Below are positions 1 to 8,430 of a stretch of DNA of 64,000 nucleotides, one piece after another (position 1 is the stretch's first letter; each line of letters opens with the position of its first letter). Below the pieces are notes generated by a model, which was given only the letters and a program-made list of their open reading frames with translations, searched no databases and was not told where the DNA came from. Origin of the DNA: Amnibacterium endophyticum (lineage in GTDB: Bacteria; Actinomycetota; Actinomycetes; Actinomycetales; Microbacteriaceae); assembly GCF_042680685.1 (NCBI RefSeq), contig NZ_JBHUEA010000010.1:38451-102450 (forward strand). The letters run 5' to 3'. A program made the position numbers and the translations under genes.

Positions 1-1616
1 TGATGGTCGAGGCGGAGGCGACGGAGACCGCGTTCGAGAAGATCCGCGCCGGCGCGCAGAAGCCGAGCGAGGAGGTCGTCGCGCAGGGCCTCGAGGCCGC
101 GAAGCCGTTCCTCAAGACCCTGGTCGAGGCGCAGGCCGACCTCGCCCGCCAGGCGGCGAAGGAGACCCGCGACTACCCGGTCTTCCTGCCCTACTCGGAC
201 GAGACCTACGCCGCGGTCGAGGCCGCCGCGCTCGACGAGCTGCGCGGCGTCTACCAGATCGCCGACAAGCAGGAGCGCCAGGACGCGGACGACGCCCTGA
301 AGGCGCGCGCCCGCGAGGCCGTGTCGGCGAAGGTCGACGCGGACGAGCTGCCGGTCGCGGCGCTGACGGAGTTCTCCGCCGCGTACAAGTCGGTCACGAA
401 GAAGGTCGTGCGCGGCCGGATCCTGTCCGACGGCGTCCGCATCGACGGCCGCGGGCTGAAGGACATCCGCCCGCTCGACGCCGAGGTCGCGGTCATCCCG
501 CGCGTGCACGGCTCCGCGATCTTCCAGCGCGGCGAGACGCAGATCCTCGGCGTGACCACGCTGAACATGCTGAAGATGGAGCAGCAGATCGACTCGCTGT
601 CGCCCGTCACGAAGAAGCGGTACCTGCACCACTACAACTTCCCGCCCTACTCGACCGGTGAGACGGGCCGCGTGGGCAGCCCGAAGCGCCGCGAGATCGG
701 GCACGGCTTCCTCGCCGAGCGCGCGCTCGTGCCGGTGCTGCCGGCCCGCGAGGACTTCCCCTACGCGATCCGTCAGGTCTCCGAGGCCCTCGGGTCGAAC
801 GGTTCGACCTCGATGGGCTCGGTCTGCGCCTCCACGCTGTCGCTGCTGAACGCGGGCGTGCCGCTGAAGGCGCCGGTGGCGGGCATCGCGATGGGCCTCG
901 TGTCCGACACCGTCGACGGGGACACGCAGTACGCGACCCTCACCGACATCCTGGGCGCGGAGGACGCGCTCGGCGACATGGACTTCAAGGTCGCCGGCAC
1001 GAGCGAGTTCGTCACGGCGATCCAGCTCGACACCAAGCTCGACGGGATCCCCTCCAGCGTGCTGGACGGGGCGCTGCAGCAGGCCAAGGAGGCCCGCCTC
1101 ACGATCCTGAACGTCCTCAACCAGGCGATCGACACGCCCGACGAGATGGCGCCGACCGCGCCGCGCGTCATCAGCGTGCAGATCCCGGTCGACAAGATCG
1201 GCGAGCTGATCGGCCCGAAGGGCAAGACTATCAACGGGATCCAGGACGACACCGGCGCCGACATCTCGATCGAGGAGGACGGCACCGTCTACATCGGCGC
1301 CGTCGACGGCCCGAGCGCGGAGGCTGCGCGCGCCGCGGTGAACGCGATCGCGAACCCGCACAACCCGGAGATCGGCGAGCGGTTCCTCGGCACCGTCGTC
1401 AAGATCGCCGCGTTCGGCGCGTTCGTGAGCCTGCTGCCCGGCAAGGACGGCCTGCTGCACATCAGCGAGGTCCGCAAGCTCGCCGGCGGCAAGCGGGTCG
1501 AGAACGTGGACGACGTGCTGTCGGTCGGCCAGAAGGTCCAGGTCGAGATCACGAAGGTGGACGACCGCGGCAAGCTGTCGCTCGCGCCCGTGGTCGAGGA
1601 GCCGGCGACCGTCTGA
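1..1616 (+). CDS. pnp: polyribonucleotide nucleotidyltransferase (PNPase), 5' end outside the window
   Basis: PNPase degrades RNA 3' to 5' with phosphate and works in mRNA turnover. The reading frame is open from the window edge, so the ATG at position 3 is internal and the first RNase PH domain is missing. About 537 residues remain: the helical linker, the second RNase PH core (region around GRVGSPKRREIGHG), a KH domain (IGELIGPKGKTI, about residues 397-455) and a C-terminal S1 domain (FLGTVVKIAAFGAFV, about 460-530). The gene ends at a TGA 7 nt before a strong hairpin terminator. Identity is certain from domain order and motifs; only the truncation limits the call. Confidence 0.97.
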   Translation, partial: MVEAEATETAFEKIRAGAQKPSEEVVAQGLEAAKPFLKTLVEAQADLARQAAKETRDYPVFLPYSDETYAAVEAAALDELRGVYQIADKQERQDADDALKARAREAVSAKVDADELPVAALTEFSAAYKSVTKKVVRGRILSDGVRIDGRGLKDIRPLDAEVAVIPRVHGSAIFQRGETQILGVTTLNMLKMEQQIDSLSPVTKKRYLHHYNFPPYSTGETGRVGSPKRREIGHGFLAERALVPVLPAREDFPYAIRQVSEALGSNGSTSMGSVCASTLSLLNAGVPLKAPVAGIAMGLVSDTVDGDTQYATLTDILGAEDALGDMDFKVAGTSEFVTAIQLDTKLDGIPSSVLDGALQQAKEARLTILNVLNQAIDTPDEMAPTAPRVISVQIPVDKIGELIGPKGKTINGIQDDTGADISIEEDGTVYIGAVDGPSAEAARAAVNAIANPHNPEIGERFLGTVVKIAAFGAFVSLLPGKDGLLHISEVRKLAGGKRVENVDDVLSVGQKVQVEITKVDDRGKLSLAPVVEEPATV

Positions 1617-1623
1617 TCGCTCC

Positions 1624-1665
1624 TGACGAAGGCCCCCTCCTCGCACGAGGAGGGGGCCTTCGTCA
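1624..1665 (+). terminator. strong intrinsic-type terminator after pnp
   Basis: A perfect 20-bp inverted repeat (arms 1624-1643 and 1646-1665, two-base centre) starts 7 nt after the pnp stop. It has no long T tract on the + strand, as is usual for GC-rich actinobacteria, but the stem is long and GC-rich enough to terminate or protect the transcript end. Confidence 0.85.
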
Positions 1666-1739
1666 ATCATGTTCGCAGTGTCTTCGAACGTGAGATACTG
1701 GTCGTTGTCAGGTCGTCGTGCTGCAAGGAGGCTGATCGG

Positions 1740-2681
1740 GTGATCCCAGCGTCCGGTCCCGTCTCGCGACGAGTCGGCTCCACCGGCATGGCGGTGTACC
1801 CGATCGCACTCGACGCCAGCGTCTTCGGCTGGGCGAACGATGCCAAGACCACCGCCGACGTGCTCGACCTCTTCTACGCCGCGGGCGGCGATCTGATCAG
1901 CACCGCCGCGCACTACGCCGGCGGGCGCAGCGAGGTCATGATCGGCTCGTGGCTCTCCCGCCACGAGCACCGCGACCGGCTCGTGATCGCGACGAAGGTC
2001 GGCCGCCACCCCGACGCGCTCGGCCTGTCGGCCCGCTCGCTCCGCCGCGGGGTGACCGACTCGCTCGAGCGCCTGCAGCTCGACCGCATCGACGTCCTCG
2101 GCCTCGACGGCGAGGACCCGTCGACGCCGATCGAGGAGACCCTGACCGCGGCGGCCGAGCTGCAGGCGCAGGGGCGGATCGGCCACCTGAGCGCCTCCGG
2201 GTTCTCGGCGGCCGGCCTCCGCGAGGCGGTCAAGGTCGCGCGCCGTCTCGAGGTCCCGGGCGTCCAGCTGCTGCTCGCCGAGTACAACCTGCTCGAGCGC
2301 CGGCACTACGAGGAGGAGGTCGCGCCGATCGCGCTGGCCGCGGACCTCGGCGTGCTCGCCCGCATCCCGCTCGCGAACGGCTACCTGCGCGGCGACTTCC
2401 GGTCCCGCCACGACAGGCCGGCGTCGCCGATGTTCCAGGGGGCGCTGCAGTACGTGAACCGGCGCGGCTCGGCCGTGCTGGGCGTGCTCGACGAGATCGG
2501 CGCCGAGGTCGGGCAGCACGTCGGCCGCGTCGCCCTCGCCTGGCTGCTGACGAAGCCGATGGTCGTCGCGCCCGTGGTGCGGGTGCCGAGCGCCCGCGCG
2601 CTCGCCGACCTGCTGCCGGGAGCGGCCCTGCAGCTGACGCCGTCGCAGGTCGAGCGGCTGGACCGGGTCTCGGAACCCTGA
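1740..2681 (+). CDS. aldo/keto reductase-fold protein with altered catalytic tetrad
   Basis: 313-residue member of the aldo/keto reductase superfamily (NADPH-dependent TIM-barrel carbonyl reductases). The GTG start follows AAGGAGG (1725-1731) by 8 nt; a possible -10 GATACT lies at 1694-1699. The region AAHYAGGRSE keeps the active-site Tyr (about Y59) and ATKVG keeps the Lys (about K86). The Asp of the usual DTA motif is Ser (STA, S54), and the usual His of the I-H-x-x-D strand is Asp (GLDGEDP). Substrate unknown; with two tetrad residues changed, normal reductase chemistry is doubtful. A more degenerate paralogue follows 64 bp downstream in the same direction, which suggests tandem duplication. 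Confidence 0.85.
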   Translation: MIPASGPVSRRVGSTGMAVYPIALDASVFGWANDAKTTADVLDLFYAAGGDLISTAAHYAGGRSEVMIGSWLSRHEHRDRLVIATKVGRHPDALGLSARSLRRGVTDSLERLQLDRIDVLGLDGEDPSTPIEETLTAAAELQAQGRIGHLSASGFSAAGLREAVKVARRLEVPGVQLLLAEYNLLERRHYEEEVAPIALAADLGVLARIPLANGYLRGDFRSRHDRPASPMFQGALQYVNRRGSAVLGVLDEIGAEVGQHVGRVALAWLLTKPMVVAPVVRVPSARALADLLPGAALQLTPSQVERLDRVSEP

Positions 2682-2745
2682 CCCGCCGCGGCGACTGCCG
2701 CGTCCCCGCCCGGCCCGGCCCTACGCTCGCGCCGGGGGAGGGCCC

Positions 2746-3855
2746 ATGCACGACGACGCGCGCCGCGGTGCGGGACGACCGGACGACGAGACGCGTCCGC
2801 TGCTCTTCGCGCCGCCGGAGACGCCGGCCGACCCGGAGCCCGCGGTCGCAGCCGCGCTCTCGGTGATCCAGCGGTCGCTCGCCGCCATGTCGAGCGCCGC
2901 GACGAGACCCCTGCTCGACCCTCCCACCCAGCCCTTCCGGCTGCGCCCGGTCGCCGGCACCGGGGTCGCCGTCTTCCCCGTCGTCCTCGACACCCGGCTG
3001 CTCGGCGGCCTGCCGGACCGGACCGGGGCGCACCGGGTGCTCGACGCCTACGCGGCGATCGGCGGCAACGCGCTCGTGGTCGACGACGCCCCGGACGGCG
3101 TCGCCGCCCAGACGGTCGGCACCTGGCTCGCGGCGCGACGACGGCGGGACTCGACCGTGCTGCTCGGACGGGTCGGGTCCGGCGGTCTCGCCGCCCCGCA
3201 GCTGGCGGCCGCGGTCGAGCGGCTGCTGCGCCGGCTCGGCACGGACCGGCTCGACCTGCTCGTGCTCGCCGGGGAGCCCGCGGGGACCTCGTTCGAGGAG
3301 ACCCTGACCGCGGGGGCCGGGCTCGTGGAGCAGGAGCGGGCGGGGCACCTCGTGGCGGGCCCGATCGGGGCCTCCCGGCTCATCCGCGCGCGGGTGCTCG
3401 CCGGGCAGCGGGACCTGCCCCGGCTGGCCGGCCTCGCCACGCCCTACAGCCTGCTGCGTCGCGACGCGCACGAGGGCGAGACCGCCGCGGTGGTGCACGC
3501 GCAGCAGCTCGCCCTGCTGCCGACGGCTCCGCTGGCGGGCGGCTTCCTCGCCGGGGAGGCGCCGACGCGGTCCGCCCTGCGGCGGCTGCGCGAGCTGCAC
3601 CCGGAGCGGGCGCAGCGGATGCAGCCGCTCGTCAACCGGCGCGGCCTGAAGGTGCTCGACGCGGTCGTGGCCGTCGCGGCGGAGCGCGAGGTGCCGCCGT
3701 CGGCCGTCGCCCTCGCCTGGCTGCTCACCCGGCCGCACGTCGCCGCGCCGGTCGTCGCGGCGGCGTCCGTCGAGCAGGTGTGGTCGGCCGGCGCCGCCGC
3801 GTCCGTGCACCTCTCGCGGGCGGAGGCCGCGGCGCTCGAGCGCGCGAGCGCCTGA
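2746..3855 (+). CDS. degenerate aldo/keto reductase-like protein (probable pseudoenzyme)
   Basis: 369 residues, ATG start behind GGGGGAGGG. The first 60 residues are a proline/alanine-rich extension without recognised domain. The rest aligns through its whole length with the upstream AKR paralogue: the second half keeps shared blocks such as FEETLTAGAGL, NRRG and VALAWLLTRP. The catalytic positions are gone: the DTAxxY region reads VVDDAPDGVAAQ, the Lys strand reads VLLGRVG, and the His strand reads LLVLAGEP. The coding frame is intact and long, so the protein is probably expressed with a non-enzymatic role. No partner can be named; a TetR gene lies convergent at its 3' end. Confidence 0.75.
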   Translation: MHDDARRGAGRPDDETRPLLFAPPETPADPEPAVAAALSVIQRSLAAMSSAATRPLLDPPTQPFRLRPVAGTGVAVFPVVLDTRLLGGLPDRTGAHRVLDAYAAIGGNALVVDDAPDGVAAQTVGTWLAARRRRDSTVLLGRVGSGGLAAPQLAAAVERLLRRLGTDRLDLLVLAGEPAGTSFEETLTAGAGLVEQERAGHLVAGPIGASRLIRARVLAGQRDLPRLAGLATPYSLLRRDAHEGETAAVVHAQQLALLPTAPLAGGFLAGEAPTRSALRRLRELHPERAQRMQPLVNRRGLKVLDAVVAVAAEREVPPSAVALAWLLTRPHVAAPVVAAASVEQVWSAGAAASVHLSRAEAAALERASA

Positions 3856-3858
3856 CGC

Positions 3859-4437
3859 TCAGCCCGGCTGCGCGATCAGGCGCTCCGCCGCGCGCTCGAA
3901 GGCGCTGACCGCGGCGACCGCGTCGCCGGCGTACGCGCCGCTGACGACGCCGTCGCGGAGCAGCACGAACTCGTCGGCCGCGGCGCCCGGTCGCGGGTGC
4001 CCGAGCTCGCGGAAGCGGTCCTCCAGGAAGCCCGTGAACCAGTCCCGGTGCTCGGCGACGGCGACGCGGACGGGATGGGCGCGGTCGGTGAACTCGGACG
4101 CCGCGTTGGTGAAGGGGTCGCCCCGGAACCCGGGACGCGCGGCGTCGCCGGCAGCGGCGGCGACCAGCGACCGGAGCGCCTCGACCGGTGAGGACGCGTG
4201 CGCCTGCAGCGCCTGCAGCGCCTCCCGCGCGGCGGAGTCCCGGCCGACCACGTACTCGAGGATCAGCGCGTCCTTCGACCCGTACTGCTTGTAGAAGGTC
4301 GCCTTCGTGACCTTCGCCTCGGACAGCAGTCGGTCGACGCCGGTCGCGACGATGCCGTCGGCGGTGAAGAGCCGGTCCGCGACCTCCTGCAGGCGCAGCC
4401 GCGCGGGGGAGGCCTGCCGGGCGGGGATCCCGCTCAC
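3859..4437 (-). CDS. TetR/AcrR family transcriptional regulator
   Basis: 192-residue TetR-type repressor. The N-terminal helix-turn-helix is clear (LRLQEVADRLFTADG through VTKATFYKQYGSKDAL); the C-terminal ligand domain is unclassified. A GTG six bases further upstream (4443) overlaps the AGGAGG ribosome site, so I place the start at the GTG at 4437, which has the normal 5-nt spacing. The gene is convergent with the AKR pair (3 bp apart) and divergent from the histidine phosphatase. Its target is unknown; self-regulation is the default for the family. Confidence 0.88.
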   Translation of the reverse strand: MSGIPARQASPARLRLQEVADRLFTADGIVATGVDRLLSEAKVTKATFYKQYGSKDALILEYVVGRDSAAREALQALQAHASSPVEALRSLVAAAAGDAARPGFRGDPFTNAASEFTDRAHPVRVAVAEHRDWFTGFLEDRFRELGHPRPGAAADEFVLLRDGVVSGAYAGDAVAAVSAFERAAERLIAQPG

Positions 4438-4525
4438 GCCCACCTCCTGCGGTCCGGAGCGCTCACGCTAGCAACCGCCTGTGCGCTCCGGCGCTGCGGA
4501 CGCCGGCCGGTAGGCTGCGAGGGCG

Positions 4526-5128
4526 ATGTCGCAGCACCTCTACCTCGTCCGGCACGGGGAGCACCGGGACGCGGAGCACGGGCTGACCGACGGGCCGCTG
4601 TCGCCGCGCGGCCGGCGACAGGCGGAGCAGCTGGCGGGCCGACTCGGCGGGCTGCCGATCACCGCGCTCTGGCACGCCCCGAGCGTCAGCGCCACCGAGA
4701 CGGCCGGCATCGTCGCCGAGCTGCTGCCGTCCGTGCACCCGAAGCCGTCGGCGCTGCTGTTCGACACCATCCCTTCGGGGCCCGTCGACGGCACCCCGAA
4801 GGCGTTCGGCGCCTGGTTCGCGTCGATCACCGAGGCCGAGATCGAGGCCGGCTCGGCGCAGATGGCGGACGCGGAGGCGGAGTTCGTCATCCCGGGCGGC
4901 CAGGAGCGGCACGACGTGCTGATCACCCACAACCTCGTGATCGCGGAGTTCGTGCGCTTCGCCTTCGACGCGCCCGCCTGGCGCTGGCTCGGTCTCACGC
5001 AGGCGCACTGCGGCCTCACCGTGCTGCGGGTGCGCTCCGGACGCCCCGTGACGCTGCTGACGCACAACGACCTGGCGCACCTCCCCGTCGAGCTGCGCAC
5101 GGGCCTCGTCGAGCCGCTGCCGATCTGA
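4526..5128 (+). CDS. histidine phosphatase superfamily protein
   Basis: 200-residue phosphoglycerate-mutase-like protein with the RHGE signature at residues 9-12; the second catalytic His is in ITHNLV. The branch contains broad-range phosphatases as well as mutases, so the substrate is unknown. TAGGCT at 4511-4516 sits 9 nt before the ATG with no ribosome-binding site between, consistent with a leaderless mRNA. The gene stands alone, between a divergent TetR gene and a convergent GNAT gene. Confidence 0.87.
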   Translation: MSQHLYLVRHGEHRDAEHGLTDGPLSPRGRRQAEQLAGRLGGLPITALWHAPSVSATETAGIVAELLPSVHPKPSALLFDTIPSGPVDGTPKAFGAWFASITEAEIEAGSAQMADAEAEFVIPGGQERHDVLITHNLVIAEFVRFAFDAPAWRWLGLTQAHCGLTVLRVRSGRPVTLLTHNDLAHLPVELRTGLVEPLPI

Positions 5129-5142
5129 CCGGCGCGGACCCG

Positions 5143-5592
5143 TCAGTCGAGCGGCAGCGCGTACCAGTCGGTCGCGTTCGGGTTGTCGTTGTACGGCGGC
5201 ACCGGCCGGAAGCCGACGGACCGGTAGAGGCCGCCGGCGGCCTCGAGGGACCGGTTCGTGTCGAGCACGACCGTCGCCGCGCCCGCCTCCCTCGCGCGCT
5301 CGACCGCGGCGGCGAGCAGCAGGCGGCCGAGGCCCGTGCCGCGCGCGGCCGGCGCGACGTAGAGGTGCTTGACCTCCATGCGCACGCCGGCGTCGTCGGC
5401 ATCGAGGGGGCGGAGGCCGACGATCCCGACGTCCTCCGCACGGATCAGGGCGCCCGGCGCCCGGAAGGCGTCCGGGGCCGGCCGCGCGACCCGGTACCCG
5501 CCGCCCGGGAAGCCGGCGGCGCGTTCCGCGAAGTACGCGTCGAGCAGCCCCGCGGTGGCGGGGTCGTCCGGGTGGGTGTCGATCAGCCGCAC
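5143..5592 (-). CDS. GNAT family N-acetyltransferase
   Basis: 149-residue GCN5-related acetyltransferase. The acetyl-CoA loop is visible as VAPAARGTGLGRLLL, followed by the helix with AREAGAATVVLDT and a GLYRSVGF turn typical of the fold. The reading frame stays open far upstream on this strand, through the opposite-strand dapB, but similarity starts at the GTG at 5592 (MRLIDTHPDD), which I take as the start. It is divergent from dapB with a 36-bp gap, so the promoters must overlap. Substrate unknown. Confidence 0.86.
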   Translation of the reverse strand: MRLIDTHPDDPATAGLLDAYFAERAAGFPGGGYRVARPAPDAFRAPGALIRAEDVGIVGLRPLDADDAGVRMEVKHLYVAPAARGTGLGRLLLAAAVERAREAGAATVVLDTNRSLEAAGGLYRSVGFRPVPPYNDNPNATDWYALPLD

Positions 5593-5628
5593 GGGGCGAC
5601 GGTACGCGAGGCCGTACGATCGGCGACC

Positions 5629-6348
5629 GTGATCCGCCTCGCCGTCGTCGGTGCCCGAGGACGAATGGGGCGCCTCGTCGAGGAGGTCGTCGCCGCGATG
5701 CCGGACGCCGAGGTCGTCCACCGCGTCGGCTCGGGCGACCCGCTCGCGTTCGGGGAGGCCGACGCCGTCGTCGACGTCACGCTGCCCCAGGTGTCGCCCG
5801 ACGTCGTCCGCGCCGCCGGCCGCGCGAGCCTGCCCGTGCTCGTCGGCACGAGCGGCTGGTCCGCCGATCGCCTGGACGCGCTGCGGGCGGAGCGCGGCGA
5901 GGGCGGGCCCGCGGCACTCGTCGTGCCGAACTTCTCGCTCGGCGCCGTCCTCGCGGCGCGCTTCGCCGAGCAGGCCGCGACCTGGTTCGACTCGATCGAG
6001 ATCGTCGAGGCGCACCACGCGGGCAAGGCGGACTCGCCGTCCGGCACCGCGGTCGCGACCGCCGAGCGCATCGCGGCGGCCCGCAGCGGGGTGGGGCCGG
6101 TCGCGGCGCCGCACACGGACCAGCGGGCGCGCGGGCAGCAGGTGGGCAGCGTGCCCGTGCACTCCCTGCGGCTCGACGGCGTCCTGGCGGCGCAGGACGT
6201 GCACTTCGGCGCCCCGGGCGAGGTGCTCACGATCACCCACCGCACGCAGTCGCGCGAGGCGTACGCCGCCGGGGTCCGGCTGGCCGTCCGGGCCCTGCCC
6301 GGGCTCACCGGCGTGGTCGTCGGGCTCGAGCCGCTGCTGACCCCGTGA
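5629..6348 (+). CDS. dapB: 4-hydroxy-tetrahydrodipicolinate reductase
   Basis: 239 residues. DapB reduces the product of DapA in the diaminopimelate/lysine pathway, in the cytosol. The N-terminal nucleotide-binding loop reads VVGARGRMGR (residues 6-14), and the substrate site HHAGKADSPSGTA (129-141) holds the family's HH..K and D-SPSGTA residues. Length is normal for actinobacteria. A -10-like TACGAT (5615-5620) lies 8 nt before the GTG, so the transcript is probably leaderless. dapA is 3.6 kb downstream, not in the same operon. The stop overlaps the start of the next gene by 4 bp. Confidence 0.95.
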   Translation: MIRLAVVGARGRMGRLVEEVVAAMPDAEVVHRVGSGDPLAFGEADAVVDVTLPQVSPDVVRAAGRASLPVLVGTSGWSADRLDALRAERGEGGPAALVVPNFSLGAVLAARFAEQAATWFDSIEIVEAHHAGKADSPSGTAVATAERIAAARSGVGPVAAPHTDQRARGQQVGSVPVHSLRLDGVLAAQDVHFGAPGEVLTITHRTQSREAYAAGVRLAVRALPGLTGVVVGLEPLLTP

Positions 6349-6788
6349 GGGCGTTCGGCGGTGCGCTCGTCATGACGGCGGCGCTGCTGCTCTACCTCGG
6401 CGTCGTGGTGCTGCGCGCCGTCGCCTTCATCGCGAGCGGCGAGCCGATCGGCGTCGCGATCGGCGTCGCGCTGCTGGTGCTGCCGGTGATCGGCCTCTAC
6501 CTGCTGGTGCGCGAGCTGCTCTTCGGGCTGCGGGCGACCCGGCTCACGCGACGCCTGGCGGAGGAGGGCCCGCTGCCCGCGGACGGCCTGCCCCGGCGCC
6601 CGAGCGGACGCGTGGAGCGCGCCGCGGCCGACGGCGCCTTCGAGCGCTGGGCGGAGGAGGCGGAGGCCGCCCCCGACGACTGGCGCGCCCAGCTGCGGCT
6701 CGGCCTCGCCTACGACATGGCCGGGGATCGCCGCCGGGCGCGCGCCGCGGTCCGCCGCGCGATCAGCGTCCATGCGGAGCGCCCCTGA
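6345..6788 (+). CDS. membrane protein with C-terminal TPR-like segment
   Basis: 147 residues, translationally coupled to dapB (GTGA overlap). Two hydrophobic helices span about residues 5-24 and 31-52; the cytosolic C-terminus contains a TPR-like helix pair (DDWRAQLRLGLAYDMAGDRRRARAAVRRAI is the region, about 108-140). This type of small protein is common after dapB in Microbacteriaceae-like genomes as far as I recall, but no function is known. Good coding statistics and the overlap support a real gene. Confidence 0.8.
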   Translation: MRAFGGALVMTAALLLYLGVVVLRAVAFIASGEPIGVAIGVALLVLPVIGLYLLVRELLFGLRATRLTRRLAEEGPLPADGLPRRPSGRVERAAADGAFERWAEEAEAAPDDWRAQLRLGLAYDMAGDRRRARAAVRRAISVHAERP

Positions 6789-6821
6789 CCGTCGCCTCCT
6801 TGCGGAGCGCGCCCGCCCGTC

Positions 6822-6907
6822 GGTCGAGGTGCGAGCGCAGCGAGCCTCGAGACCGCTCCCGCCGGCGGGTACGGGAGGGCTCGAAGCTCCTCCGCCGCAC
6901 CTCGACC
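6822..6907. repeat. paired extragenic palindromic repeat (REPIN-like)
   Basis: The 145-bp gap between two convergent genes holds a perfect 12-bp inverted repeat, ggtcgaggtgcg at 6822-6833 and cgcacctcgacc at 6896-6907. The first copy continues into a second, imperfect hairpin (6822-6854, ...cctcgagacc). The layout resembles two REP units facing each other. A further small hairpin (gacccc-gat-ggggtc, 6921-6935) overlaps the stop of the convergent gene and may terminate transcription. Confidence 0.6.
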
Positions 6908-6933
6908 GGCGGGGCTGCCCGACCCCGATGGGG

Positions 6934-7935
6934 TCAGGCCGCGGCGTCGACCGCCTCGTCGCTCGTGCGGTGGCGGAACACGAAGCCGTCCGACTCGAGC
7001 GCTGCGGGCACCACCCGCTGGTCCGGCAGCAGCAGCTCGCGGCCCAGGTCGCCGGCGACGGTCGACACGACCGCCTCCGGCAGCTTCAGCAGGTGCGGCC
7101 GGTGCAGGTCCGCCGCGGCACGGCGCGTGATCGCCTCGCTCGTCGCCGGCGTCGGGCCGACGAGGTTCACCGGCCCCTCGAGCCCGCTCGTCAGCAGGTG
7201 CACGATCGCCGCGGCCTCGTCGTGCAGGGAGATCCAGGGCCAGTGCTGCGCGCCCGACCCGATCGTGCTGCCGAGCCCGAAGCGGGTCGCGAGCAGCAGC
7301 GGCTGCATCGCGCCGCCGCCCGGCGCCAGCACGACGCCGGTGCGCAGCAGCACGGTGCGGGTGCGCGACGGCGCGAGCCGCGCCGCGCCCTCCCAGGCGA
7401 CGCAGACCTCGGCGAGGAACCCGTCGCCGCGCGGCGACTCCTCGGTCAGCGTCTCACCCGGCCGGTCGCCGTAGAAGCCGACCGCCGACCCGGAGAGGAA
7501 GACCGGGGGCGGCGAGGCGGCCATCGCCATCGCCTCGACGAGCGCCTGCGTGGCCTTGACCCGCGAGCGCAGGATCTGCTGCTTGTACCCGCGCGTCCAC
7601 GGGACGTGCATGAGCGGCGCGCCGCCCAGGTTCACGACCGCGTCGACGCTCTCGAGCAGCCGGAAGTCGAGGATCTTGGCGTCGGGCGCCCAGCTGAACT
7701 CGTGCTCGCTCCGCGGCGGCCGGCGCACCAGCCGGCTCACCGTGTGCCCGGCGGCCGTCAGCTGGCGGCGCAGCTCGGTGCCGACCAGCCCGCTGCTGCC
7801 GGCGACGAGGACGCGCAGCTTCGAGTCCTTGTCGATGGGGCGCCGGACGATCGGCTTCGGCACCGGCGTCACGGGCGGCGCGCTGCGCCGAGGGGCGGGC
7901 TTCGCGGAGGGCACCGGGATCCGCTTCTGCGCCAT
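6934..7935 (-). CDS. TIGR01777-family NAD(P)-dependent epimerase/oxidoreductase
   Basis: 333-residue extended short-chain dehydrogenase of the YfcH/TIGR01777 group. The Rossmann glycine motif (LVAGSSGLVG) lies near residue 45 after a proline-rich N-terminal tail, then SGSAVGFYGDRP with the Tyr of the family and EESPRGDGFLAEVC; the C-terminal DUF1731 segment ends the protein. The biochemical reaction of the family is not established. The start is the upstream ATG at 7935; the low-complexity first 40 residues could reflect a later start. Transcribed away from the next gene upstream, which is on the same strand. Confidence 0.87.
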   Translation of the reverse strand: MAQKRIPVPSAKPAPRRSAPPVTPVPKPIVRRPIDKDSKLRVLVAGSSGLVGTELRRQLTAAGHTVSRLVRRPPRSEHEFSWAPDAKILDFRLLESVDAVVNLGGAPLMHVPWTRGYKQQILRSRVKATQALVEAMAMAASPPPVFLSGSAVGFYGDRPGETLTEESPRGDGFLAEVCVAWEGAARLAPSRTRTVLLRTGVVLAPGGGAMQPLLLATRFGLGSTIGSGAQHWPWISLHDEAAAIVHLLTSGLEGPVNLVGPTPATSEAITRRAAADLHRPHLLKLPEAVVSTVAGDLGRELLLPDQRVVPAALESDGFVFRHRTSDEAVDAAA

Positions 7936-7945
7936 GGCGGTCAGG

Positions 7946-8389
7946 CTATCCGCGCGGCCGTGGAGGCCCGTCCAGGGCCCGCTCCAGCGCGTCGCGGAGC
8001 ACGGCGGGCTCCGCCGGCCCCTTCACCCTCGTGCGGAGCCTGCGGTCGGCGTCGAGCACGAGCACCGACGGCGTGCGGGTGACGGCGTAGCGCCCGGCCA
8101 GGTCGCCGCGGGCGGTGAGGTCGACCTCGGCGATCCGGACGCCCGGCCGCTGCAGGTCCGCCAGCGCGGCGCGGACCGGGGCGGTGCGGTCGTCCTGCTG
8201 CGACGTGAACAGCAGCATCGTCGCCTCCCGACCGAACGCCTGCTCGGGCAGGGCGACGTGGTCGGGCTCCACCCGCTCGAGGGTGCCGGGCCGGACCGTC
8301 CCCGTCCCGCGCTGCCACGTCCATCCGAGCGCGGCCGCCACGGCCGCGGCGAGCACCAGCACGACCACGGTCACCGTCACGCCCGCCAC
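7946..8389 (-). CDS. membrane-anchored thioredoxin-fold protein lacking cysteines
   Basis: 147 residues: one N-terminal membrane helix (about 3-24), then a thioredoxin-like domain recognisable from strand order and the cis-Pro region RYAVTRTPSVLVLD. Where the CxxC would be, the sequence reads LLFTSQQDDRTAPVRA; there is no cysteine in the protein, so it cannot do dithiol exchange. A structural or binding role is likely. It is followed at 10 bp by the TIGR01777 gene on the same strand, and divergent from thyX with 41 bp between starts. Confidence 0.75.
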   Translation of the reverse strand: MAGVTVTVVVLVLAAAVAAALGWTWQRGTGTVRPGTLERVEPDHVALPEQAFGREATMLLFTSQQDDRTAPVRAALADLQRPGVRIAEVDLTARGDLAGRYAVTRTPSVLVLDADRRLRTRVKGPAEPAVLRDALERALDGPPRPRG

Positions 8390-8430
8390 GGTACGGGTCG
8401 TGTCCGTGGCGGCCGCTAGCCTCTGGCGCC

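Noticed and set aside
3..5. ATG at position 3 as the pnp start
   Set aside because: The first RNase PH domain of PNPase is missing; the frame simply continues from outside the window.
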